Assembly (NCBI GenBank): GCA_045611635.1
Contig: JAZKXL010000038.1
Location: 1 to 25,839, forward strand
Reading direction: 5' to 3'
Length of the DNA stretch: 25,839 nt
Source: Fimenecus sp045611635
GTDB lineage: Bacteria; Bacillota; Clostridia; Oscillospirales; Acutalibacteraceae
Shown here: one piece after another, positions 6,165 to 14,733 of the stretch
Numbering within the stretch: position 1 is the stretch's first letter
Layout of the letters: every line of letters starts with the position of its first letter
Position numbers and translations under genes: made by a program
Notes under the pieces: model-generated
Told to the model about the DNA's origin: nothing
Databases searched by the model: none
The model's input: only the letters and a program-made list of their open reading frames with translations

Positions 6165-7343
6165 TTAAAATTTTCTCCAAACCATTTTATCAACTACGCC
6201 AGTATATGACTGAATAAGTTTAACAACTTTGTTTGAAACATTTTCATCAACATAATCAGGTACCGGAATGCCGATATCGTTATTCTTGTTCATTTCAACT
6301 GCAGTATCAACTGCTTGAAGAAGTGATTTTTCACTGATACCTGCAAGTACAAAACAAGCTTTATCAAGTGCCTCAGGGCGCTCAGTTGATGTGCGAATAC
6401 AAACCGCAGGGAATGACTTGCCTATACTTGTAAAGAATGAACTTTCTTCAGGTAATGTGCCACTGTCTGAAACAACTGCAAAAGCGTTCATTTGTAAGCA
6501 GTTATAATCATGGAAACCGAGTGGTTCGTGCATTACTACACGACTATCAAGTTTAAATCCGGTTGCTTCAAGACGCTTTTTACTTCTTGGGTGGCAAGAA
6601 TAAAGAATTGGCATATCATATTTTTTTGCCATTTCATTAATTGCATTGAAAAGTGAAAGGAAATTCTTTTCAGTATCAATATTTTCTTCACGATGTGCTG
6701 AAAGAAGAATATATTTGCCTTTTTCTAAACCAAGTTTTTTATGAATTTGTGATGCTTCAATATCAGCAAGGTTATTATGAAGTACTTCAGCCATTGGTGA
6801 ACCAGTTACATATACACGCTCTTTTGGAAGTCCACATTCATGAAGATATTTTCTTGCATGTTCAGAATATGCAAGGTTTACATCTGAAATAATGTCAACA
6901 ATCCTTCTATTTGTTTCTTCAGGAAGGCACTCATCCTTGCAACGATTACCTGCTTCCATATGAAAAATAGGGTTATGAAGTCTTTTGGCAGGAATTGCTG
7001 AAAGACAAGAGTTTGTATCACCTAAAATAAGTAATGCATCTGGTTTGATGTCAGCCATAAGTTTATATGAACAATTAACAATATTGCCTATTGTCGCACC
7101 AAGGTCATCACCTACTGCATCCATATAAACCTCAGGGTCCTGAAGTTTTAAATCTTTAAAGAATACACCATTAAGGTTATAATCATAATTTTGACCTGTA
7201 TGAGCAAGAACGCAATCAAAATACTGACGGCACTTGTTTATGACTGCAGCAAGGCGAATGATTTCAGGGCGTGTGCCTACAATAATCAAAAGCTTTAATT
7301 TGCCATTGTCTTGAAATTTGATATCACTATAATCAAGTTTCAT
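6165..7343 (-). CDS. fnlC: UDP-N-acetyl-L-fucosamine synthase (C2-epimerase, CapG/FnlC)
   Basis: The 392-residue protein belongs to the UDP-GlcNAc 2-epimerase family, GT-B fold. Family landmarks are GTRPE (residues 23-27), LGDTNS, HMEAGNRC, PEETNR and LSAHREEN. In the FnlABC/CapEFG pathway this enzyme performs the last step, epimerising C2 of UDP-2-acetamido-2,6-dideoxy-L-talose to give UDP-N-acetyl-L-fucosamine. Position settles the choice over a plain UDP-GlcNAc 2-epimerase: it directly follows FnlA and FnlB, with only 3 bases between stop and start. Its ribosome site GGAGG lies in the end of the FnlB gene. It is the last gene of the operon. Confidence 0.9.
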   Translation of the reverse strand: MKLDYSDIKFQDNGKLKLLIIVGTRPEIIRLAAVINKCRQYFDCVLAHTGQNYDYNLNGVFFKDLKLQDPEVYMDAVGDDLGATIGNIVNCSYKLMADIKPDALLILGDTNSCLSAIPAKRLHNPIFHMEAGNRCKDECLPEETNRRIVDIISDVNLAYSEHARKYLHECGLPKERVYVTGSPMAEVLHNNLADIEASQIHKKLGLEKGKYILLSAHREENIDTEKNFLSLFNAINEMAKKYDMPILYSCHPRSKKRLEATGFKLDSRVVMHEPLGFHDYNCLQMNAFAVVSDSGTLPEESSFFTSIGKSFPAVCIRTSTERPEALDKACFVLAGISEKSLLQAVDTAVEMNKNNDIGIPVPDYVDENVSNKVVKLIQSYTGVVDKMVWRKF

Positions 7344-7346
7344 TTT

Positions 7347-8492
7347 TTAAACCTCCAAGAAGAAAGTGTCTGGTTTTTCAGGATTAAAGCACTCATTACA
7401 CCACATAAATGTTACCATATCAGTATCACCTAAGTTTTCAATATTGTGTGTGTAACCAGTTGGAATATCAACAACCTCTAACTTTTCACCTGAAACGAAA
7501 TATTCAATAACCTCATCACTATCAATTTTTCTAAAACGAATTACGCCTTCACCTGCTACTACCAAGAATTTTTCATTCTTTGTGTGGTGCCAATGCTGAC
7601 CTTTTGTAATGTGTGGTTTTGAAATATTTACTGAAAACTGACCGTTATTTACTGTTCGCAAAATCTCGGTAAATGAGCCACGCTCATCAATATTCATCTT
7701 AAGTGGATATGAAAATTTATCTTTTGGCAAATATGAAAGATATGTACTGTAAAGTTTCTTTGAGAAACTATTTTCAGTCATATCAGGCACCATTTTATTT
7801 TCACGACTTTCTTTAAACGAATAAATCAAATCAACAATTTCACCAAGTGTTATTTTATGCTCAACAGGCACTTTACAATATTCACCATCACGAGTTTCGT
7901 TGCCACACATTGCATTGATGATTTCTTCTACAACGTCATCAACATAAACAAGTGTCATCCCGTGGTTACGGTCATTAACCTGAATTGGCAAGTCGTTTGC
8001 GATATTATTACAAAATGTTGCTACCGCACTATTGTAATTTGGTCTACACCACTTACCAAAAACATTTGGGTAACGGTAAACAAGCACCTTAGCACCGGTT
8101 TCTTTAGCATATTGAAAGAATAAATCTTCCCCTGCCTTTTTGCTTTGACCATAAGGGTTGTCCAATGCAGCTTGAGTTGATGAGGACAAAAGCACAGGAC
8201 AAGTATTATTATACTTTTTAAGAGTTTCAAGAAGTGTTGATGCAAAACCGAAATTACCTTCCATAAATTCTTCAGGATTTTGTGGTCTATTAACTCCGGC
8301 AAGGTTTACAACAAAGTCACAACCATTACAAAACTCATCTAAAAGTGACTTGTCGGTATCAATATCAAACTCACAAACAGTAAGGTCTTGTGGTAAATTT
8401 GTGGTTTTATTTTTACCCTCTTTAATTGTGTTAAGTGTTGCAACAAGATTTTTGCCTACAAATCCTTTTGCCCCAGTAACAAGAATTTTCAT
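7347..8492 (-). CDS. fnlB: Bifunctional reductase/epimerase CapF/FnlB
   Basis: The 381-residue protein joins an extended SDR domain (about 1-245) to a C-terminal cupin (about 260-381). The SDR part starts with the NAD(P)H-binding GAKGFVG (7-13) and has Y114-x3-K118. The cupin has the metal-site pattern GQHWHHTKNEKF (H300, H302/H303, E307) and H349. In CapF the cupin epimerises C3 of the 4-keto intermediate and the SDR domain reduces C4, giving UDP-2-acetamido-2,6-dideoxy-L-talose. The start ATG at 8492 is one base after the FnlA stop, indicating translational coupling. The frame is open further upstream inside fnlA, but the MKILVTGAKG start is the one that matches the family. Confidence 0.92.
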   Translation of the reverse strand: MKILVTGAKGFVGKNLVATLNTIKEGKNKTTNLPQDLTVCEFDIDTDKSLLDEFCNGCDFVVNLAGVNRPQNPEEFMEGNFGFASTLLETLKKYNNTCPVLLSSSTQAALDNPYGQSKKAGEDLFFQYAKETGAKVLVYRYPNVFGKWCRPNYNSAVATFCNNIANDLPIQVNDRNHGMTLVYVDDVVEEIINAMCGNETRDGEYCKVPVEHKITLGEIVDLIYSFKESRENKMVPDMTENSFSKKLYSTYLSYLPKDKFSYPLKMNIDERGSFTEILRTVNNGQFSVNISKPHITKGQHWHHTKNEKFLVVAGEGVIRFRKIDSDEVIEYFVSGEKLEVVDIPTGYTHNIENLGDTDMVTFMWCNECFNPEKPDTFFLEV

Positions 8493-8493
8493 A

Positions 8494-9531
8494 TTATTTA
8501 CCCCAGTTTGCAAGTTCGTTTTGAATATATGCAAGACTTAAAAGTTTTTCTTTAACTTGTTCTACTGTCATAAGCTCAGTATTTGTTGAGTCAAACTCTG
8601 AAAGTTGAACACGCTCGATATCGCCATCTTTAAAGTACTTATCATAGTTAAGTCCACGCTTGTCAGCAGGCACACGATAGAAGTTGCCCATATCAATAGC
8701 GTTTGCACATTCTTCGTTAGTGAGAAGTGTTTCATACATTTTTTCACCGTGGCGAATACCAATAACTTTAATTTCAGTATCAGGTGCAAAAAGTTCTTTA
8801 ACTGCTTGCGCTAATACTTCAATAGTACATGCAGGTGCTTTTTGAACAAGAATGTCACCGCTTTCACCATTTTCAAAAGCAAAGAGTACAAGGTCAACTG
8901 CTTCTTCCAAGCTCATTACAAAACGAGTCATTGATGGCTCAGTAATTGTAATTGGTTTACCTTCACGAATTTGGTCAATCCAAAGTGGTACTACTGAACC
9001 ACGTGAGCAAAGAACATTACCATAGCGAGTACAGCAAATCTTTGTTTTTTCAGGACTTACTGTTCTTGATTTTGCAACTACAACTTTTTCCATCATTGCC
9101 TTTGATGTACCCATAGCATTTACAGGGTATGCTGCCTTATCAGTTGAGAGACAAATTACACACTTAACGCCTTCATCAATAGCAGCAGTAAGAACATTAT
9201 CAGTACCGATAACATTTGTTTTAACTGCTTCAATAGGGAAAAATTCGCATGATGGAACTTGTTTCAATGCTGCTGCGTGGAAAATATAATCTACACCGTG
9301 CATAGCATTTTTAACTGATTGCAAATCACGAACATCACCAATATAAAACTTAAGTTTATCGGCTACCTCAGGATATTTTTGCTGAAACTCATGGCGCATA
9401 TCATCTTGCTTTTTCTCATCACGAGAGAAAACACGAATTTCACCAATATCAGTTTCTAAAAATCTTCGAAGCACTGTGTTACCAAACGAACCAGTACCAC
9501 CTGTAATCATTAATGTTTTTCCTTTGAACAT
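8494..9531 (-). CDS. fnlA: UDP-GlcNAc 4,6-dehydratase/5-epimerase CapE/FnlA
   Basis: The 345-residue extended SDR protein begins MFKGKTLMITGGTGSFGNTV, with the NAD(P)-binding motif at residues 11-17, and has the FSRDEKKQDDMR stretch typical of CapE/FnlA/WbjB. The catalytic Tyr of ordinary SDRs is replaced by Met (M140-x3-K144 in NAMGTSK), as known for part of this dehydratase family; S129/T130 lie in CLSTDKA. It opens the UDP-L-FucNAc pathway by removing water from UDP-GlcNAc and inverting C5. The start ATG follows AAGGAAG located at the end of the flippase gene 3 bases upstream. Confidence 0.93.
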   Translation of the reverse strand: MFKGKTLMITGGTGSFGNTVLRRFLETDIGEIRVFSRDEKKQDDMRHEFQQKYPEVADKLKFYIGDVRDLQSVKNAMHGVDYIFHAAALKQVPSCEFFPIEAVKTNVIGTDNVLTAAIDEGVKCVICLSTDKAAYPVNAMGTSKAMMEKVVVAKSRTVSPEKTKICCTRYGNVLCSRGSVVPLWIDQIREGKPITITEPSMTRFVMSLEEAVDLVLFAFENGESGDILVQKAPACTIEVLAQAVKELFAPDTEIKVIGIRHGEKMYETLLTNEECANAIDMGNFYRVPADKRGLNYDKYFKDGDIERVQLSEFDSTNTELMTVEQVKEKLLSLAYIQNELANWGK

Positions 9532-9534
9532 ATT

Positions 9535-11073
9535 TTATACTTCCTTTACAATATGGAAATTCTTTAATATCTTTTTCAATGGTTTGAATATTAGATTTTT
9601 TTCATATTCATTCATACCATATAATAACATTGTTACACCATAAATTGCAAGCATAAAGCCACAATTTACTATAAATCCTAACCAACCAAACCGGTTGAAA
9701 TCAAGCATTCGGAATAGAACACCTGCTACTGTGGTGACAAGAATACAAGGCAAAACACCTTTGAACATACCTTTATAATATACTGTTAAACGAATACCAA
9801 TAAGTTTCTTATACATAAAGGTCATTACAACAAATTCACACAAGAATAATGCTATAAATCCACCTACAACTGCGCCCACAAGAGGATTCCAATGAATAAG
9901 AATAATTGTAACTACAACATTAAGGATTGCAGAAATAGATGTAATCATTGATGGTATTTTGTGTTTTGCCATGGCCTGCAAAAGTTGATAACCAACACCT
10001 TGCACATAAGACATCATTTGTGGAAGCATTAACACAAGTGCAACATAATATGCTTTACTGTTTTCTTCTCCTGCCCAAAGTGTTACAAAGTCATGACCAT
10101 TTACTGCAAAAACTACCCAAACAAGTGATAATGCCATAAATACTATTCGGCTTATTCTAATCATTTCTTTTTCATAAGCATTACTGTCAGCACCACTTTC
10201 AACAAGTTTTACAAGTCCTGGCATAAGCACACCTGTAAAATGTGCACCCAATGTTTTGAAGTACTGTAAAATTTGTGCACCGATACCATAAATGCCAATA
10301 ATCACAGCTGCACCTTCTGCAAAGATACCCAAAAGCACTTGATTGGCAAGTCCGTTTATATTGCTCGCAATCATTTGCAATAAAATAAACGAAGAATATG
10401 TTGCAACCTCTTTTATAAACTTAAAATCAAAATCTTTGAACAAGGGTACAATTTTCAACTTAAAAAGAACATAACAAATATATATTCCCCTTGTGATAAC
10501 TGAAGTCAACAAATGAATAACAACAATTGCAAGACTTCCCATGCCCATTGCCAAAGCTAATGCACTAACAAGAACTTTAACTATTGTAAGAATTATTGTT
10601 GTACCTTTTGAAACTGAAAATCTTTCATAAGCAATAACTACATTGGAAAATGAAGATGTTGCAAGAGAAAAAGCTGTTCCAAAAATTGTAACAGTAAAAA
10701 GTTTTTTGGCTAATTCAATTTCCGAATTAGTTAAACCTTTAGCAAAAATTGTTGAAAAATTTTGTAAAATTACCACGCCTACAACTAATACAACCATTGC
10801 GATAATAGCATAATAAATGGTTGTTATTCCTAAAAACTTGCGTTGTGCCAATTTGTCATTATTTGCACGATATTTTGCTATGTAACGGATTACGGAATTA
10901 CCTACACCTAAATCAAGTAATGCAAGATACGCTGTAATTGATATTACGAGCTGATAAATACCATATTCTGCCTGACCGAGAGTACTTATTAAAAAAGGAG
11001 TGAACAAAAGAGTTGAAAAAATTTCAACTACTAACAGTATATATGAAAGAACTACGCCTGTTTTTCTGTTCAT
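9535..11073 (-). CDS. Polysaccharide flippase (Wzx-like), second copy in operon
   Basis: The 512-residue protein is hydrophobic throughout and has the ~12-14-helix layout of MOP-superfamily flippases that move undecaprenyl-linked repeat units across the membrane. The N-terminal TPFLISTLGQAEYGIYQL is typical. It is a clear homologue of the other flippase in this operon (14734-16266): both share L-G-Q-x-x-Y-G-x-Y near the start and YEKNL followed by KKxL-K at the end. The start ATG follows AAGGAG. The neighbours are a second EpsG-like polymerase upstream and FnlA downstream. Confidence 0.9.
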   Translation of the reverse strand: MNRKTGVVLSYILLVVEIFSTLLFTPFLISTLGQAEYGIYQLVISITAYLALLDLGVGNSVIRYIAKYRANNDKLAQRKFLGITTIYYAIIAMVVLVVGVVILQNFSTIFAKGLTNSEIELAKKLFTVTIFGTAFSLATSSFSNVVIAYERFSVSKGTTIILTIVKVLVSALALAMGMGSLAIVVIHLLTSVITRGIYICYVLFKLKIVPLFKDFDFKFIKEVATYSSFILLQMIASNINGLANQVLLGIFAEGAAVIIGIYGIGAQILQYFKTLGAHFTGVLMPGLVKLVESGADSNAYEKEMIRISRIVFMALSLVWVVFAVNGHDFVTLWAGEENSKAYYVALVLMLPQMMSYVQGVGYQLLQAMAKHKIPSMITSISAILNVVVTIILIHWNPLVGAVVGGFIALFLCEFVVMTFMYKKLIGIRLTVYYKGMFKGVLPCILVTTVAGVLFRMLDFNRFGWLGFIVNCGFMLAIYGVTMLLYGMNEYEKNLIFKPLKKILKNFHIVKEV

Positions 11074-11084
11074 TCTATCACTCC

Positions 11085-12245
11085 TTAAAAAGCAAAATAC
11101 ATAGACCTATAAACATATAACAACAAATATACAAAATGTGCAAGACTTTCAATTATTATTATTGAACGCAAAGCAATGCAGTAACGAGGATTGTATTGCT
11201 GTAATTTTATTAAAATCATAAGCAACACAAAGGACATCATAATTTGAATAAAATATGGTGTTCTAAGAACGAATTGGTAATTTGTAATAAATATAAAAAC
11301 TGTAAAGGTTGTGTATAAAGAATAAATAATATAGTCATTATTACGCTTAATTGGAGTAATCTTCTCTATTGCGATTTGCGGGTCAGTATTTTTTCTTAAT
11401 TCAAATCGTTTCCATTCACTACAAATCCAAATTCCTACAAGGCACAAAAACACAAACAGTGCGGACCTAATCATTGATGCGGCAAACTGCCATATACCAA
11501 AAGTTTCATAATCCTGATATCCTAATAATCTATCACTGGCAAATCCTAATAATACGCCGCCACCTGTAAAAGACTCAAGAAACTTATAACCACCAAATAT
11601 TATTATTGGAGTCAATACAGTAACAACAGCCGACATGCTTCCCTTAAATTTTCTTGTGAAAATAAGGACAAGTCTTAAAAACAGGAATACAAGCATTGCG
11701 TAATGGAAATAGCACAAGATAACGTATGCTGAAAAGCATAATAATCTATGTTTCTTTTCTACTATATCTACATATAAAAAATATGCCATTATGGCAAACG
11801 CCATATAAATACGAATAACATCAACTACATAAAAGTAATTCATATTAAGCATAAAGAATATCAACGCAATATTCACATCTGTAACAGATGCATTGAAACG
11901 CTTTGAAGCTTTATATAAAACTGCAAAGCTAAAACTATAAGTTATAAAAATAGCAATTACAGGCAAAAGTCCATCATTATTAAATAATGAAATGCAATAC
12001 AAGAATATAAATGACAATGGATTAGTTGAGCCGTAATTATCTAGCGCCCATTCAGGTCCCATACTACGCATATATTCCATCATATTTATATATCGGTACA
12101 AATCCGAATTTTCTGGAACAACAATAAAATATGCAAGTGAAGACAAGATTATAGTTGCAAGAAAGTAAAATACTTTAGGGTGTTTCTTTATAAAAAATAT
12201 ATCAAGCACTACTAAAATAGCGTAAACCGCTAATATGTATATCAT
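11085..12245 (-). CDS. EpsG-family polysaccharide polymerase, second copy
   Basis: The 386-residue multipass membrane protein has the EpsG/Wzy pattern: an N-terminal helix pair, an outside loop with polar and aromatic residues (PENSDLYRYINMMEYM), and the motif VDVIRIYMAFAI, where other members carry G-x-R-Q. Such proteins join flipped repeat units into a polymer. The ATG at 12245 is chosen because AGAGG lies 8-9 bases upstream; a GTG three codons earlier would sit on top of that site. It lies between a glycosyltransferase and a flippase gene. Assignment to polymerase rests on topology and context, because these proteins have little sequence conservation. Confidence 0.75.
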   Translation of the reverse strand: MIYILAVYAILVVLDIFFIKKHPKVFYFLATIILSSLAYFIVVPENSDLYRYINMMEYMRSMGPEWALDNYGSTNPLSFIFLYCISLFNNDGLLPVIAIFITYSFSFAVLYKASKRFNASVTDVNIALIFFMLNMNYFYVVDVIRIYMAFAIMAYFLYVDIVEKKHRLLCFSAYVILCYFHYAMLVFLFLRLVLIFTRKFKGSMSAVVTVLTPIIIFGGYKFLESFTGGGVLLGFASDRLLGYQDYETFGIWQFAASMIRSALFVFLCLVGIWICSEWKRFELRKNTDPQIAIEKITPIKRNNDYIIYSLYTTFTVFIFITNYQFVLRTPYFIQIMMSFVLLMILIKLQQYNPRYCIALRSIIIIESLAHFVYLLLYVYRSMYFAF

Positions 12246-12278
12246 TGTCTTCACCTCTTTTCTTTAAAATTTATTTCA

Positions 12279-13499
12279 TTACAAGTTATATAATCTTGTT
12301 GTAAAATCTTCGTAATTTTTGTCGTCATGGAAATTATTTTTCCACATTTCAAATGCATTGTCATGCATTTTTTGCACTTCAGTCAAGTCAAGCGTTGCGT
12401 GTGATACTAAAGTATCAGTAATTGATGAAATCGGTGCATCTGACGGAAGAATATAACCATTCTCTCCATTTTTTATAATTTCATTAACGCCACCAACATC
12501 TAATCCTAACACAGGTATTCCAAAGCTCATAGCTTCCATCATAGTTACTGGAAGGCCTTCTGAATCAGATGTATTTATAAGCAAATCAAAGTTACTTTTA
12601 CCTATAAACTCCAATGCATCTTTATTCTTCATAGTATCAGTAAATGAATAGGTTATATTCTCTTTTCCACCCAATTTTTCTTGGGCGTTTTTTATAGTTT
12701 CATCAAACAGTTTTCCACCGCCGATATGTGTCCAAGAAATCTTAATGTTTTCAGGCACACCTTGTAATGCATCAATAATTTTATCAAGTCTTTTTACTGG
12801 TACAACATACGAAAAACTATAAATAAATAATTGGTTTTCTTTTATATTTACACTATTCTTTTTTTGTTCTTTAACACCTAATCTAAATAATTCTTTTAAC
12901 GCGGTGCTTCTAAACTGTTTTGTAAAATACTCTTTACCTTCTTCACTTACAAATGCAACTAAGTCTGTTTTTCTATTTGAAATCTCTTTAAGTGGTAAAT
13001 AATAACCCTTTTCTTTAGTTTCATACAAATCAATTCTATGCGCACGTGAAACAATTTTGTCGCCTTTACGCTTTATTAAAGAAAACGCCATTACGGGATA
13101 GTCGTTCCAATATGTATATAAAACTACATCATCACCCATATTTTTGCGGATTTTCTCAAGATAATTTGCAAAATGGAATGAACGCATACAATACTTGAAT
13201 GCTTTTTTCAGTCTTGTTGTATTAAGTCGTTTTGTTTTTAATAATCTTACTATTTCACCATAAAAATATGGTGTAAAAATTGTTTTTATAAGACATTTCA
13301 CTTGTGAACCTGACATATTGCTGTTATATCTTAAAACTTTTGCGTTTTGAGGCACTTGTGAAGTCATTTCATCAGTATTATTACGAGAAACTATTGTAAT
13401 ATCAAATTTTTTGCTGAGTTTTGCAATTTCAGGACGAATAAAACTTGCTTCGCCTATTCCATAAGGATATGAACTTGTGACAAAAAGCATTTTTTTCAT
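12279..13499 (-). CDS. GT4-family glycosyltransferase
   Basis: The 406-residue GT-B protein begins MKKMLFVTSSYPYGIGEASF, with the glycine-rich N-terminal acceptor-side loop. It carries the GT4 nucleotide-sugar site SEGLPVTMMEAMSFGIPVLG (E-x7-E) and GGVNEIIKNGENGYIL in the C-terminal domain. It should transfer a sugar to the growing lipid-linked repeat unit at the inner membrane face. The start at 13499 is one base after the previous stop and 8 bases after GAGGG; the open frame upstream overlaps the preceding gene and is ignored. The sugar donor is not predictable. Confidence 0.88.
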   Translation of the reverse strand: MKKMLFVTSSYPYGIGEASFIRPEIAKLSKKFDITIVSRNNTDEMTSQVPQNAKVLRYNSNMSGSQVKCLIKTIFTPYFYGEIVRLLKTKRLNTTRLKKAFKYCMRSFHFANYLEKIRKNMGDDVVLYTYWNDYPVMAFSLIKRKGDKIVSRAHRIDLYETKEKGYYLPLKEISNRKTDLVAFVSEEGKEYFTKQFRSTALKELFRLGVKEQKKNSVNIKENQLFIYSFSYVVPVKRLDKIIDALQGVPENIKISWTHIGGGKLFDETIKNAQEKLGGKENITYSFTDTMKNKDALEFIGKSNFDLLINTSDSEGLPVTMMEAMSFGIPVLGLDVGGVNEIIKNGENGYILPSDAPISSITDTLVSHATLDLTEVQKMHDNAFEMWKNNFHDDKNYEDFTTRLYNL

Positions 13500-13500
13500 T

Positions 13501-14712
13501 TTATTTTCCCTCACAAAGTTCAGAGTAAAGGTCCATATACTCACCTATCAAAGTATCTTTATCAAAGCTCATTCTTGCATGATTTACACAATCTTCAGCA
13601 TAGTGATTTTTGCCATTCATATACACTTTATCAATAGCAGCTGCAACGGCGTTTATATCATTAACATCAACTGAATAACCACAGTTTTCACCTAAAATTT
13701 CAGGACAAGCAGTCTTGTTATGGCAAACAACAGGAGTGCCACAAGCCATAGCTTCAGCAGAAACTTTGCCAAAGGTTTCAGCTGTTGAAAGTGTCACAGC
13801 CACATCCGCAAGACTATAATACTCTGCAAGTTCATTAACTGAGGATATAGGGCCTAACGCTTTAATATTCTTAGGTAACTTAACATTAGCAGGCATAAAC
13901 CCAACCAAAACAAACTTATAATCCTTTTTCTTTTCGGCCAGTGCAATAAATTTATCTAGACCTTTACTTTCACCCCATATAGACGCTACACCTATTATTG
14001 TAAAATCTTCCTGTAATCCTTTTTCTTGTTTTAACCTTTCAACATCACGGGGATAAAATTTATCAAAATCAATCCAGTTATATATGCGTTTAGTTATTGC
14101 ATTTCTAGCAATTGGAGATTTTTTAGCTTCATCTGTTACCCATTGAGAAACGCCAACTATCGCAAGACGTGGAATGCTACCAAAAAGTTGCTTTTTGTCT
14201 TTATGCATAGTCTTTGTTTTATCGAAAAACCAAGTTGGATTGCCATTTTTAAGATTAGGGCAGTTTCCACATTCACTTTGCCACTTATCGCAATTAGCAG
14301 TAACATAATGAACGCACTTACCTGTAAGAAACCAAAAATCATGCAAAGTAACAACTGTTGCAATATCATTCTTTGCAAGATATTTAAGCAACATAGGAAC
14401 ATTTATATAGTTACCATGTAAATTTCTCAAATGCACAATATCAGGTTTGATTTCGTCTAATAATTTAAGAAGTTTTTTTGTTGAATTCACAGAAAAATAT
14501 CCTTGTTTCCCTGAAAATCTTGACAGCAAACAATGTATTTTAATATCAATAAGAGAGCCCAAACGGTATGTATGTTTTGCATTATTTACGTTTGTTTGTG
14601 AATAAACAACAAAAGATTGATGTTGAGCAATTTGCAATGCTTCATGCATTTCTGTTGTAGTACGACCAGTACTGCTTATGTTATAAACAGCATTAATCTG
14701 AACAATTTTCAA
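13501..14712 (-). CDS. GT4-family glycosyltransferase with four-cysteine insert
   Basis: The 403-residue protein belongs to the WcaC-like branch of GT4. It shows DIVHLRNLHGNYIN and VVTLHDFWFLTGKC in the N-terminal domain. A conserved cysteine cluster (C133, C141, C148, C151; the last three in CDKWQSECGNCP) looks like a metal-binding knuckle. The C-terminal site is ETFGKVSAEAMACGTPVV. The start is TTG at 14712, giving the family's usual MKIVQINAVYN beginning. The GGGGAG site lies only 4 bases upstream, with AAAGG further back, so initiation may be weak. It begins the second half of the operon. Confidence 0.87.
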   Translation of the reverse strand: MKIVQINAVYNISSTGRTTTEMHEALQIAQHQSFVVYSQTNVNNAKHTYRLGSLIDIKIHCLLSRFSGKQGYFSVNSTKKLLKLLDEIKPDIVHLRNLHGNYINVPMLLKYLAKNDIATVVTLHDFWFLTGKCVHYVTANCDKWQSECGNCPNLKNGNPTWFFDKTKTMHKDKKQLFGSIPRLAIVGVSQWVTDEAKKSPIARNAITKRIYNWIDFDKFYPRDVERLKQEKGLQEDFTIIGVASIWGESKGLDKFIALAEKKKDYKFVLVGFMPANVKLPKNIKALGPISSVNELAEYYSLADVAVTLSTAETFGKVSAEAMACGTPVVCHNKTACPEILGENCGYSVDVNDINAVAAAIDKVYMNGKNHYAEDCVNHARMSFDKDTLIGEYMDLYSELCEGK

Positions 14713-14733
14713 GCAACTCCCCTACCTTTCTAT

